Made by a program: the position numbers and the translations under genes. The notes under the pieces are model-generated. The model had not been told where the DNA came from, searched no databases, and was given only the letters and a program-made list of their open reading frames with translations. DNA of 46,751 nt, from the NCBI GenBank assembly GCA_000226015.1, contig JH155468.1, forward strand, positions 104,988 through 151,738, written 5' to 3'. Source of the stretch: Mnemiopsis leidyi. Lineage: Eukaryota; Ctenophora; Tentaculata; Lobata; Bolinopsidae. This document shows positions 1-11,586 of this stretch, in pieces; the stretch's first letter is position 1, and every line of letters starts with the position of its first letter.

Positions 1-33
<33 letters not shown>

Positions 34-110
34 CACACACACACACACACACAGACAACACACACACACCCACACACACACATACACAACATACAAACAC
101 TAGAAAATTA
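1..110. repeat. (CA)n microsatellite at the left contig end
   Basis: Almost pure CA dinucleotides with a few interruptions (CAA, CAG, CCC). The right end of the window carries the complementary (TG)n tract, so both edges are probably assembly breaks in simple repeats and not biological boundaries. Confidence 0.95.
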
Positions 111-813
111 ACTAAAAAAGGGACAAAGCTGACAAAATGTATTCCGGTACGATTTTATATTTGCGGTAGAAGTATCACAAGTACTGTCATCGAGTATTGA
201 CTTTTCATCTTGAACAAGTTCTGATAAGTTATATTTTTTGTATTGAGGTAACTTCCGGTGTACTGGTGTAGAGTGTACCAAATATAAGTCTCTCTATTCG
301 GGGGTCGGGGAGTGGGGGGGGGGGGGTTCCCCTTTAAAACAAATTTGGAATTTTATACGTCCTGAATTTAATAAACTTCACACATGAATCGATAAACATG
401 AAGTAGATGAAAAATGACAGATTACATTGAATTTTCAATAGACTGTCAAGTTAGCCGTAAGTTATACCAAATCCATTGCCAACATGCGATGAACTAAAAA
501 ACGAAGCATTGATTAAACATTACGAACGAACGTCAATATTTAATTAGTAAGCAAAAACTATTGCCAGGTAAAATTGTGAATCCGATTTTGAATTGAACAC
601 CAATTTTGAGAAAAAGGGTGCTTAATCTGTTGTAACAGAGAAATTTAACAAGCACACCATTATAATTTTCGTGTTTCATTTCTACAGTTACAAAGCCGAG
701 GAGAGCAGTTGAATATTTTGTGTTGCGACTTATAAATGGGTATATCTGGGTAGTATAATCATAGTTACCACACGTCGAAATGCGCTACAAAATAACGTGT
801 ACAACCTTTACAG
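111..813. other. Non-coding sequence before the first visible EED exon
   Basis: This stretch should be an intron of EED, because the first supported exon starts mid-protein at 814. A run of about 13 G lies near 313-326. An acceptor-like site near 687 followed by a short open stretch to about 731 was considered as an extra exon, but its translation does not match EED convincingly. I see no other coding signal. Confidence 0.55.
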
Positions 814-3060
814 TTATGGGGTGTGGAGATAGTATTAACGAAGTGAAGCTCCACCCTAAAGATAACAACCTCCTCCTATCCGCAAGTAAAGATAACAGTC
901 TCCGTCTTTGGAACCTCAAAACTCGAAGATGTATTCTCATTTTCGGTAAGAATATCGTCTTTTGTCCAATACGAGAATCCTTATTTTCTGTTAGAATTTT
1001 TCCATCTAAATTTCATGCGTCGAAGTTTAGTTTTAACACCTCTTTGTTTTTCTGAGCAGAGGTAACTTGGCTGCATTCAGGTGTTGACTTCAAGTTTATA
1101 CAAGCTAAATGTCACGTGATTAAATTCAGGTGGTCTCGAGGGACATCGGGATGAAGTTCTTAGCTGCGATTTTGATCTCAACGCCTCATACGTAAGTAAT
1201 CACTAGTCAGTAACTAAATTATTGGTTGTCTGCTTGTTTGCTTGGACTTGCAAAAATTGATGAAGTTTCATTAAAATTTACCAATCTTCTGACCCTATTA
1301 AGGTGTCTCTTGTTCCAATGTTGTACTCCTTAAATATGCAATATATGCAACATTTATTATACATTATACACTCTTGAGTTATACACTCTTCTTAAACAAA
1401 TATCTATCTCACAGGTGTTATCATGTGGGATGGATCACTCCGTTAAGATGTGGTCCTTAGAATCAGACGACGTGAAAGACATTATAGAATCCTCCTACAC
1501 TTACTCGGGAGAGAAACCTTTCCCCGTACTTAACAAACACTTCCCGGTTTTCAGCACCAGAAATATTCACAGAAACTACGTCGACTGTGTCAGGTTTTAA
1601 TCCGTTTTAATTGAATAGGTTTAAGGAAGTGTCGGTGGGTTGTAATAATCGATTTTTGGGGATTTCTGAGTTATCAGTATCTCTATCGACCGACCGGCCC
1701 TTGGCCTTTCACAGATATAGCATGATATTTTCTTAAGCATCATGTATCTGTCTGAGTAATATTCAAACGCAATGTTGTTGTAATCGCGTGACACAGCGTT
1801 TTACCTCTTTATTCTTCACTATGACACTCTTGATTTTGTCCTGAATTAATTTCAAGTGACGCCGTCTGATCACAAAAAAATTTAGGTGGTTCGGCAACTT
1901 TGTCCTGTCCAAGTCGTGCGAGAACAAGATAATGTGCTGGAAACCGAACTTGTCGGTAAAGAAATCTTCAGACATTCCGGATCAGAGCGAGGTTTTTGGT
2001 TAAGAATTTATAAATCTGTAGTTAAGCAAGTTTCGTGTCTTCTCAACCTTTTTAATCTTACAAAATTTACGATTGTTTTAAGCAAATATAAATTATCGAA
2101 ACTTTCAGGTGCTGCACAGTTTTGAATATGGAAACTGTGATATTTGGTATATGCGGTTTGCGGTTTCGCCAAATTTCGATGCAATCGCCGCTGGAAACCA
2201 AATCGGAAAAGTGAGATATTTAAATTTCAATTTTTTGGAAATCTTATTTACCTTTGCACTTTGACTCTGCTTCATGATTGATGACACGAAAATTACAACA
2301 TTTTAAAAATGATATTGTGTTTATGCGGAATAGATTTTGAACCTTATTGAAATTCCGTGTTCAGGTGTTTCTTTGGGATATAAGCGAGGAACCAGGAAAA
2401 CCTGCTATCTTATCTCATCAGAAGTGCTCCACGGCAATAAGACAGGCAAGTTCTTCAACTTCCATTTAAAGTAGAGGAGAATGGAAGAATAACTGATATC
2501 AAAAGCTCGCGCCTCGCTGACATCGTCTAGCTAAGTTATCGTAGCAGCAGGCTGGACAACGTCTCTCTAAGTCTAAGTTATTGTAGCAACAGGCTAGACA
2601 ACGTCTGGCTAAAGTTATTGTAGCAGCAGGCTAGACAACGTCTGGCTAAGTTATTGTAGCAGCAGGCTAGACAACGTCTGGCTAAGTTATTGTAGCAGCA
2701 GGCCAGACAACGTCTGGCTAAGTTATTGTAGCAGCAGGCTAGACAACGTCTGGCTAAGTTATCGTAGCAGCAGGCCAGACAACGTCTGGCTAAGTTATCG
2801 TAGCAACAGGCCAGACAACGTCTGGCTGATTAATATATTTGCTCGTAAGTTTCGCCCTGAATTAGGTTTTACAAACAACAGCTAATTGTTTGACTTTGTC
2901 CGTCTACTGATAAAGTCACACTTATTAAGTCTACTGATAAAGTTACACTTTCTTCCTGTTCCAGGTGTGTTTCAGTCCAGATTCGACCATAATGGTAGCT
3001 GTTAGTGACGACTCTTCCATGTGGAGATGGGACAAGGAAGTTCGACCGACGTCCAACTAA
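814..3060 (+). CDS. EED: Polycomb protein EED, C-terminal seven exons (5' part outside the window)
   Basis: EED is the WD40 subunit of Polycomb repressive complex 2. It binds H3K27me3 and stimulates the EZH2 methyltransferase in the nucleus. Seven exons join in frame: 814-945, 1130-1191, 1415-1593, 1886-1955, 2109-2210, 2365-2445 and 2965-3060, giving about 240 residues with stop TAA at 3058-3060. Diagnostic segments include [68 protein letters not shown] and a terminal SMWRWDK. The WY of CDIWYMRF corresponds to two aromatic-cage residues (human W364/Y365), so methyl-lysine reading is probably kept. The loop after CWKP is shorter than in vertebrates if the donor at 1956 is used; longer exon 4 variants are possible. 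Intron 6 starts with GC (gcaagt) and holds a 36-bp minisatellite. The N-terminal half, about 185 residues in human EED, is not in the window. Confidence 0.93.
2531..2826. repeat. 36-bp minisatellite in EED intron 6, about eight copies
   Basis: The unit runs from ctaagttattgtagcagcag to gctagacaacgtctgg. The first copy is more diverged and the last ends at gtctggc. Each unit carries the near-perfect inverted repeat GCYAGAC-AAC-GTCTGGC. Copies with C at the Y position pair perfectly, and copies with T still pair as a G-U wobble in RNA. The array lies between the GC donor at 2446 and the acceptor at 2964. Confidence 0.93.
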
Positions 3061-4589
3061 CCCACGTGATTCGTCACGTGATGCGTCACATTACGATTTC
3101 TCACGTCACACAAGATCAACGTCTAAATCTGAACTGGAAACTGAACGAGAGACAAAGAAAAACCCTTCATTTTACCCTTTTTATTATTTTTATCCATCTA
3201 TTTATTTTGAATTATTTAATCGTAAGTTCATGATTTTGGATGAATTTTGAAAGTCAAGATACTCACTACTCAGAAAATAGATTTTCTCATAAATCTAATA
3301 GTATTGCATATCTCCAATTGACAATTTTAATTCACGTTTAACGCTGACTGTGTCATTCGGCAGTACATTAAAATTTTGCAGAAGGTCCCGTGACATTGTC
3401 CGGTTCAGTTCCGCATTTCTAGCTTCTTTATTAAAAGGTTGATAAACTATCAGTCGCCAAATGCAAAGCGTGCCCCCGGCCCGAAAAGAAACAAGGCTAT
3501 CAATATCTTTTTCTGTGAAATTGTAATGATTAATCAAGGTTTGAGGCTGTAAACATCGGATAGCCGTCAAATTTTAAGGCAAAATGCAGGTCTAATTTTT
3601 CTTCTAGCTCAAGGTTGAAAATTTTAATTTTTGGCCCATAAAGTGTGAATAAAAGCCATATGGTTTTTGCTTCGGGACTCTCACCATCAGTTTCTCCGTC
3701 ACTTTTTGATCATTTGGGTCAATAAAGGCAATTTAGCTTATGCAAATTAGGTTTTTTGGACTTCAGGACTGCCACCATCGGATTCGTCGTTAAATTTTAC
3801 GTCGAAATGCTGGTCTAACTTTTGTCCAAGCTCAAAGTTAAGTGCCTTAAATACCCTAAAAAGCCCTCGAATCAAATTTTGACATTGCCTTTTACATCGA
3901 CCTAAACAAGATCTACCAAACCCCATTTCGTCCTCAAATTTGTACACTATTTTGGACAATTTTAGGGTCTTTAAAGGCCCTCAGATCTAATTTCTACATT
4001 GCCTATAACATCGACATGAACGAGTTCCTAGTGACCTAACTTAACTTTAAAATACCAACTTAATTATTAACTTTAAAAAATACTAACTTAATTAATTACT
4101 TTAAAAGACTTTATTAACTTAAAGTTTAAGATAAACTTGCGTTCATGAAATCAGGCATGAGGCAGGTCTGAAATTGAATAATTCGATTTTGAAAAGATAT
4201 TAACTGCAGAATTTGTGGTGCGCCCGAAGATGATTTTGTGTGGATATAATTATAGATGCAGCCTCCTGATATTTGAATGTAGGTCTTACAAAGTCAGACA
4301 ACCTTGGGGCCTCAGAGACTAAGATTATCTCACTCTTTATTTATGTTATGTTTTAAATTTTATCCATTTTGAAAACTGTTTTCATGATTCTATTTCTATA
4401 TTTTTGGGGGAAAAGGTCAAACTCAAGCACCTTCCAGTTCCACCGCCGAAGACCCGTTAAAGATCCGTTAAAGAAACGCGCCTTAACACTTAAGAAACAT
4501 TTAAGATTAAGAATCGCTAAGAGTCTGCTAAAAACCGTCAATCGACCGCTTTAAACCGGTTAAGAACCACTAGCAGTGCTGGCTAGCGA
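3061..4589. other. EED 3' flank, non-coding
   Basis: This is the 3' UTR and intergenic DNA. Possible poly(A) signals AATAAA lie at 3648-3653 and 3721-3726. Segments from about 3579 to 4030 are degenerate copies of one another: aaatgcaggtctaatttt near 3583 resembles aaatgctggtctaacttt near 3805, and the 'cattgccta..acatcgac' phrase appears near 3890 and near 3997. This suggests an old decayed repeat. No convincing gene was seen on either strand. Confidence 0.5.
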
Positions 4590-5740
4590 GCGATTCTGAA
4601 TTTGTCTGACTTTTCCGACCCTCATTCGAAACGAATAGAGGCCGAGCGAGTAGAGGTTATTTTATTCTCGCGTCGAATAAGGGTCAGAGTCAGACAATGG
4701 ACAAGCCTTGTCGCGGTGATACCCGACTCACGCAGCTAAAGCTGAACGTTTCGTTAGAACGTTCGCGTTAGACGGATATAATCTCGTCAAGACAAGCCTG
4801 AGGCTGCCGCTTCGTTGTACGCGAACGTTGTACTTGTACGCGGCACTGCGGCAGCGCGCACCCTCCCGACATCTTATTGATATTCTCGCGCTCGCTTCGA
4901 ATGAGGGTCAGACAAAGTCAGATAACGCGACCGTAGTCTGACCTTGTCCGACCCTCATTCGAAGCGAATAAAATAAATTAAAATGTCAGTAGGGTGCGCG
5001 CGCTGCCGTAGAAGTAGAACGCAAACGTCTTGCCAAGACGTGATCGTCTTGGTCTAGTTGTCTGACTTTGTCCGACCCTCATTCGAAGCGAATAAAATGT
5101 CAAAATGACAGTAGGGTTGAGGGTGCGCGCTGCCGAACGATTGTCTAGCAACACTTGGTTGTCTCACGTTGTGACCCGGCGCGCGCCGGAGGCTGCCGCT
5201 TCGCGGCAGCAGGGCTATGCAACGTGTAGCAAACACTTGGCTCATTTTTCCGACCCTTATTAGTAGCAAATATGTCGGAAGGGTGCGTGCTGTTTGCTGT
5301 TGTACAATTACAAAGGAACTCACGTTGTAACCCAGAGCAATTGTAAAAGGGTCACAACCACACAACGTGAGACAAATAAAATGTGGCCGGTGAAAAAGAT
5401 TAAACTTAAAGCTTTGGTCGGCAGCGCGCACCCTCCTGTCATTTTATTTGCTTCGAATGAGGGTCGGACAAAGTCAGACAATGGTCTGACAAGCTCAAAT
5501 AGTCCACATTACCACCGGAAACCTTTCCACTGATAAGCCTTAGCTAAGGTAATAAGGTACATCAAAATCGAACTACCTAATCTTTGTATAGAAGTGCGCA
5601 CCCTCCCGTCATTTTTTGACGAGATTATATCCGTCTACCGTTCTAACGAGACGAGCTTTAGCTGCGTGAGTCGGGTATCACCGTGACAAGTCATTTTATT
5701 CTATTCGCTTCGAATCAGGGTCGGACTAAGTCAGACAAGC
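4590..5740. mobile_element. Foldback-type nest of inverted repeats, CpG-rich
   Basis: Two long arms face each other. The arm containing cggtgatacccgactcacgc (4714-4743 region) followed by gacggatataatctcgtcaa (4771-4790) is repeated as reverse complement at 5617-5636 and 5654-5683. A second motif, gaccctcattcgaagcgaat, flanked by 'ttgtctgactttgtc' and 'gtgcgcgctgccg', occurs at least seven times in both orientations (near 4615, 4895, 4950, 5075, 5245, 5450 and 5710). The internal part is GC-rich with further hairpins (gccgcttcgcggc near 5194). No transposase is visible. This fits a non-autonomous foldback element or nested MITEs, with GC content quite unlike the surroundings. Confidence 0.75.
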
Positions 5741-8386
5741 TAATCTTCAAAGGCTACATGGGGAAGGAATGCAGGGGGCCAAGGGAGTAAGCAACCACAA
5801 AATATAACTGTCTGCAAGACTCTACTTCAACTGTGGTTGTTTATTGTTGTACAATGTATATCGAGTATACATTTAGGACACAGCATGGGACGGTGAAGAA
5901 AACCCACTAACCCAGTACATTGTGTAAAATGTACGTGTTAAGAGGGGCCCATTATAATATTTCACACATATATATACGTTTAGAGTGAATTAGAGTGTAT
6001 GATAAACAATGAAAAAAATGTTTACAGCTCAGTTTCTTTGTTCAAATTCAATGCAATGTTGAGTGTGTCCATTTCTACGACCTTGAACTTTTATTTGCAT
6101 TATTATTAAGGTCTATCATGGTATTGGTATGTACATTTCTTAATTCTTTTTGTTCACAAACCTCACGTTACTACTACTAGTCACCTGGCTCACTTAACTC
6201 TATCACACTTGCAGAAATCACGAAACGTTTAGTTCAAATTTGATCATTTTTTCTTATAGCCTGATAAAACATACCTCATGGCGACTATGTGAGAAATATA
6301 GATCATTTTTTTCAATTCTTAAGTTTTATTCAAAGTTGAAAAATCACGATCCTCTATAGACTCTTTTACAATTGTGCGCCTCATGGAGGCTCGGCGAAAC
6401 CGCGAAATTAGCCAAGCCTACATTTAGTACAACACATCTCCGAATATAGGAATTTGCCGCTTACACAGACTTCCTGACGTGCATCATGTGTTTACTGTTT
6501 CTCTGTTAGGCGTCCTCTTTAAGCTTCGTGCATCAGCGACAAATTGTGTATACGGCACACTTTTTAACAAGATCATATGCGCTGTCTATATGAATCTACG
6601 ATCGTTTATTTTAAAACATGGTTATTGTTTTAAGTTTGACTTGGTGCTAAATTTTTCGTTTTGTTTAGATGACATATATTGTAGTAGTAAAGATGACGTA
6701 CGTAGTAGACATTCACATACCAGCTTAGATTATCGTTAAGCTTAAGCTTTTAAGCTTTGTTTGCCTTGCTTTAAAGACAGGGTTTTCCAGTAAACTGCTT
6801 AAAAATCTAATTGAGTAAGATCTTTATTGTAGATCATCTTAATTTCCTGTATGTTTCTAAGTCGATCAACGAAAGAGATACGTTGCGTGATCATTGCGTT
6901 GAAAAAGCAATGCAATGCTTGTAAATATACCGACAAAAGTTCGATTAAACATTAAGTACAGACATGACCATTAACGATTTGATTCGCAACATCTCTCTTT
7001 AAATCTATTATATGTACTACTTTTGTTCGAGCCTTGAAATAACTACACATTATAGTAGCCAGAATACCTATTTACACTCTACAACAATCATGGTCTTATC
7101 TTTTATAAACACGATTATAGTCGAGCTTATCGATGATATTGGTTGATCTAGCCACCATCAAAATCATTCAACCCAGTCAGAGTATACTATTTTATCATTC
7201 AACCCTCCGTACGTGTATACAGTCAGAATACCATGTGTCTTAACAGTCAGAGTTAGTGAGTCCAATCTCTACAACGCCCATAATATCTCCTGTCACAATC
7301 TAATGTTCCGGTGAGTTCAGAGATGCGACAGCTGTATCTGAAAAGAGAGCGTTTTAATCTGCCAGGTATCGACTTTCATGGATTACAGCGTAAACATTAA
7401 ACACGAACATTTGTACTAGGGATATTTACAACATCATCAGAATGAAATAAATGCATGAATAACACTTTATTTGTAACAAAGCAGTAGTTATGATATTTGA
7501 TATATGCGAAACTGTATGCAATATCTCGAACAAATTCATTGTTCCCAATAGCATTAACATAGGCTATTTCGGTAATGTAGTACTTACTTACGTTGCGTAA
7601 TTCCCTTCTGCGGACTCATGGATTGTAGAGGAGAATAATTGAGTTCTTTGTGCCTCATCCAACAAACAGCACGATTCCATGTCTAGGATCTTCTCTCTGT
7701 CGATTCAGACTCAGTCGTAGTAACTTGATTAGGTTGACGTTGACATGCTAAGTATCCCGAGGTAACTGCTTAACAAATGAAATACTTCAACAACATGTGA
7801 AAACTTTTTGCACAATATGTTTGTTTTTCTATACATCATAAATAGTTATTGCTAACATCTTATTCCAAACTACTTTATGTTAAACTCTTATATCCCGACA
7901 ATAACACTCCTACGAAATGGTACTTTGAAGGTTTTTATGATATTGATAATAAATGAGTATAATCACATACTTACATGAATGAATAGGATTGATCATTGTT
8001 GTATGGGTGAACCATCTGAATTCACTTCTTTTGCTCAAGCATCTTGATAGGTCAATTTCAGTTAATTGCCTTGTTTGTCCATTACTAGCTGCGGTAAGAA
8101 ATATTTGGTAGGATAAATTGATACTTTCGCATATAATTTTGAATCGTAAATTAAGGAAACCCCAAAAATTGATTGTTTTTCTGTTTTTGACTGTTTTTTT
8201 TCATTTGATTCTGATATATGAATCTGCCAAAAAGCTATTTTCCACGTATCCAATCAAACATTTACAATTACTGAAAATGTTAAATTTCTGTAAATGTTAA
8301 ATTTCTGTAAAATATCGTTGTCACATTCACTTAATTATAATTGTTTAGGGAAAGTAAAGAGTATGGCCTAACAGACATGACGGGAA
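5741..8386. other. Long intergenic stretch without a supported gene
   Basis: AT-rich DNA with only short chance open frames, such as 86 codons at 6479-6739 with no family resemblance. The end may hold the 5' UTR of the next gene: a pyrimidine-rich tract ending ttgtttag at 8341-8348 could be a 3' splice site for a 5' UTR intron just upstream of the ATG at 8387. Confidence 0.5.
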
Positions 8387-9952
8387 ATGCCGGAACAGGA
8401 ACTGCACTCGCTGGATCAAAGTGACTGTCATGAAGACAACAAACACCTCCAAACCACCAGTTATCATGAAACAACATATCTGCTCAATACAGTCGAGGTA
8501 AAACCTACCACAGAAGAGGAAGACCCTGTTGAAAAAGAAAAACCACCAAGTCGCCGAGCTGAAATCGACGTAATCATCATTTTCCTGACCTATGGGATCT
8601 ACTTGTTCCACTTGAGTGTGATCTACTTTCCCGCCAACAGAATACCTCACTCAAACAAGTACCCAAACTTAACCTCCGTCAGTCGGGACACCTCCGAGGA
8701 CCCATTTACCATCATCTCCCCCTCCTACATCCTGGAGTGGTTCGCCGGCTTCATGTACGGCTGGAACATGCCCATGTTCTTCTACCTGTCTGGACATAAC
8801 GCCTACTCAGCTCTCTTCAGGAGGACTGAAGTTCAGTTCCGAGATGAGAGGGTACATAGACTCCTGGTTCCATGTCTCTTCTTTGTGATAGTTGGCCAGC
8901 TCCCTTACAGTATCTCCTATTTCTCTCCTCGGTATCCTCCTTTGGAGATTTCCTATTGGGAGTATCTAAGGAACTTCTACGCCAACTTCGATCTCCAAGC
9001 CGCCTGGTTTCTCTGGTACTTGTTCATGTTCTTCCAATTTATGACCTATTATTTCACAGTGTTTCACCCCGCACATAACACTTCGGATAGCACAAATATT
9101 GCCTGTTGTGGTTCTACTAAGTCTTGTTGCAGTGTCCGGCCTCTGAACTGTCTCACCAGATTCTTCTGTTGTCTCCATTTTCTGTTGCAGCCAAGTACGT
9201 CACCAGAGGAGTTTAAATTAGCCGTGGCAAAGTTGTTGGGTGGACCATTCAAGCTTGCTCTCGTCCCGGCGATCCTGCTGGCTTTGTTTGAGGTGCTGCA
9301 CAACCTAACCCCTTATCTAACCATCGTTAGATACCGATTTTTTGCAGTTTTCTTCCAATTCACCACCACTTTCTCTTACCTTCTGATCTTTGTCCTTGGG
9401 TACGCAACAGCAGCTGCAGACTCCTTAATCAGACAGACCAGCAAGGTCTGGGCCTGGAGTTGTTTCATCTCGGGGATGGCTCTGTGTACGCTCTTCGGAG
9501 TGGTGGCGGTTCTTGATACCAATCCAATACAATATGGGACCAACATGGGAGTCTTGGGTGGTCTTACTAGAGGCTCCGGTCAGTGGCTCCTGATCATTGG
9601 AGCAGTTTCTCTTGCCCGAGAGAAGTATACCGCCCCTAAAGATTGGCATCGTACATGTCGGGAAATGGCTCTACCGTTCTATCTGGTGCATCAGTGGGTT
9701 ATAAATCCGGTAACATCTGGAGCTCTGTGGGTGCCATATCTCCGCTCCTTTCCAGTTGTCCTCGTCATCACTACTGTCCCCACCCTAGTTCTTGCTTACT
9801 TAATCACCAAGTCTGGGTTTCTTCGGTACTTCTTCGGACTTCCGCCTCCGAAAGGATGCTGCCTGCCAGGAAAACATCTGAGGGGGTTTGTACCGGTCTT
9901 AATACTGGCTGGAGTGGAGCTGCTGTGTTTAGTGCTGGCTAACAGCCTGTAA
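8387..9952 (+). CDS. Acyltransferase-3 family multi-pass membrane protein, intronless
   Basis: A 521-residue uninterrupted reading frame from ATG 8387 to TAA 9950-9952. An N-terminal hydrophilic tail of about 55 residues is followed by ten or so hydrophobic segments, including VIIIFLTYGIYLFH (62-75), MPMFFYLSGHNAYSALFRR, LLVPCLFFVIVGQLPYSISY, AAWFLWYLFMFFQ and a late ALPFYLVHQWVINPV. This pattern, with FYLSGH, an early Arg-rich loop reading 'R.HRLLVPCLFF' and a late 'FYLVHQ', is typical of membrane acyltransferases of family 3 (the MdoC/OpgC-like branch), which move acyl groups onto sugars or other acceptors. The family's R-x10-H motif seems altered: His75 is present but Ile64 stands where Arg is expected. 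A single coding exon stands out among 6- to 34-exon neighbours; retroposition, ancient transfer or intron loss are all possible. Acceptor and donor substrates cannot be read from sequence. Confidence 0.85.
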   Translation: MPEQELHSLDQSDCHEDNKHLQTTSYHETTYLLNTVEVKPTTEEEDPVEKEKPPSRRAEIDVIIIFLTYGIYLFHLSVIYFPANRIPHSNKYPNLTSVSRDTSEDPFTIISPSYILEWFAGFMYGWNMPMFFYLSGHNAYSALFRRTEVQFRDERVHRLLVPCLFFVIVGQLPYSISYFSPRYPPLEISYWEYLRNFYANFDLQAAWFLWYLFMFFQFMTYYFTVFHPAHNTSDSTNIACCGSTKSCCSVRPLNCLTRFFCCLHFLLQPSTSPEEFKLAVAKLLGGPFKLALVPAILLALFEVLHNLTPYLTIVRYRFFAVFFQFTTTFSYLLIFVLGYATAAADSLIRQTSKVWAWSCFISGMALCTLFGVVAVLDTNPIQYGTNMGVLGGLTRGSGQWLLIIGAVSLAREKYTAPKDWHRTCREMALPFYLVHQWVINPVTSGALWVPYLRSFPVVLVITTVPTLVLAYLITKSGFLRYFFGLPPPKGCCLPGKHLRGFVPVLILAGVELLCLVLANSL

Positions 9953-11586
9953 GACACATTGCCAAAGACAACAAAGAGCTAGAGAGACTCAAAGAGACTA
10001 CAATATGTGGTGTTACCTGTTTATAGACCGTTGCTTAATATAGAATATAGATTTATAGTTTTGAATTTGAATGTTCCTATAATCACATCCTACTTAACCG
10101 CCTGATATTCTGCAAGCAATCACACTTTTCGATATGAGTTCTACTTCTCAACTTGAGTCACTACTCACTAGTAAATTTTTCTGAATTTGAGAGCCGTTGA
10201 TCTTATTTTACACACTATCAAATTTCTGAATCACTGGTGTTACGTGTTATATGACGAATGATCATAACAGAAAAGCAGGATTTACACACACCCACTGGAA
10301 TGTTAAAACACACATCAAAGCTGTCACTCCTTAGTCCTTCACTGCGTCATGTGAATTACTGCAACCTACTCGGAATAAAATTTGAGGTTTACCATGGTAA
10401 ACAAGAAATAGGTTGGTAACCCTGTTCTTTTAAGAGTCACCGGGATAAATCACGATTAGATCAGAATGACATAACTTTCACAGCGCTCCGCCATGTAGGT
10501 ATTTCAATTGGGAACGAAACCGAAAATAGCGATTATATCCACTTTTTAAATTGTCTAGAACTGAGCTAATGAACAATACGTCAACCACTTTCCAAACTTT
10601 GTGATCATCCACCCCGATATTGTTACATCATGACAATTGACGTAAAACACCCGTAGTTACTGAATAACAGAATCTACAGGGTTAATTTTATCATAATAGC
10701 TTTAGTCACACATTGTATGTTTGTCGATTTCATAGCTAAATTTTCATTAGAAGTAGATTATTGATTGTTGATCAGTTAAGTCACTCTTGTAGTTATCACT
10801 CTTGTAGTTCTTTTGTTGAAGATATTAAATGGTCTTTATAAACGAAATTAAAGTTTTTGTTTCTGCTCAAAAGTCAATTCAACTCCAAAAATTACCTTTA
10901 TAGGTTTTTGACTTTTTGCGTACAAATTAGTTAATTACAAATTTCTACCCGATTCCATGAAACATGATATAATATGAGTATAAGATAAAAGTTAATCAAG
11001 GAAAAGAGAATAAGAGATACACTGAGTCAATTAAATAAACCATTAATGAAGCAGTTAATTATGCTAATTGTTCAAAACTAGATGTTTTAATCTCTTAACT
11101 TACAAGAAATTTAAACCGATAAGATTGTCTTTCGAATGAGCTGACAAATGTCGATTACAGTTCAAATATCTAGAACGAGAAAATTATGAGAACTTAATCG
11201 GACCAAACAACAAAGTGTAATTCGAGGAGCTAATCTTTATATTCAATTAAAACGGTATTCGCATTTGCGGAGAACACCAATCTAGTTCGTCGCACCACTG
11301 TATTTGATTTCAATTTGTAGTCTCTGACCGTTTCATTGATCCTGATTATATCGCTTATTATATTGAGGACGAACTACAAATCGTCGGTTAATGTTCATAT
11401 TTTTCATGGTTTGCAGAGCCAAATATTCAAATACATAGCACAGGATTTCATTTACTAGATAACATATTGCTGCTATGTTGTTGAATATATCTATTTAGTA
11501 TTTCCTAATTCCTCACCTTTCTAAAACTTGTTGTTTATCTTTAGCTCGAGACCATTCTTGCTCCGTACCCCTGGGCTTGCATCATC
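9953..11586. other. Intergenic, with candidate poly(A) signal at 10374-10379
   Basis: This is the 3' flank of the acyltransferase gene. AATAAA at 10374-10379 lies about 420 bases after the stop and is a plausible poly(A) signal. The rest is AT-rich DNA with no supported gene. The promoter of the MMP gene should lie towards the right end; no clear TATA box was found. Confidence 0.5.

Noticed and set aside
687-731. Possible additional upstream EED exon after an acceptor-like tctacag
   Set aside because: One frame is open for 45 bases but its translation does not align with EED before the GHGNAINEL-equivalent segment, and another frame hits a stop.
3295-3570. 91-codon minus-strand frame
   Set aside because: No family resemblance, no clear splice context, and it lies beside degenerate repeats; treated as chance or repeat remnant.
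5054-5533. Two overlapping frames (125 codons minus, 79 codons plus)
   Set aside because: Both arise from the inverted repeats of the foldback nest and share repeated peptide fragments; not a gene.
8345-8650. 101-codon frame antisense to the acyltransferase start
   Set aside because: Shadow of the real plus-strand coding frame.
9064-9942. Several frames on both strands inside the acyltransferase gene
   Set aside because: Shadows; only the 8387-9952 frame has membrane-protein composition and family motifs.
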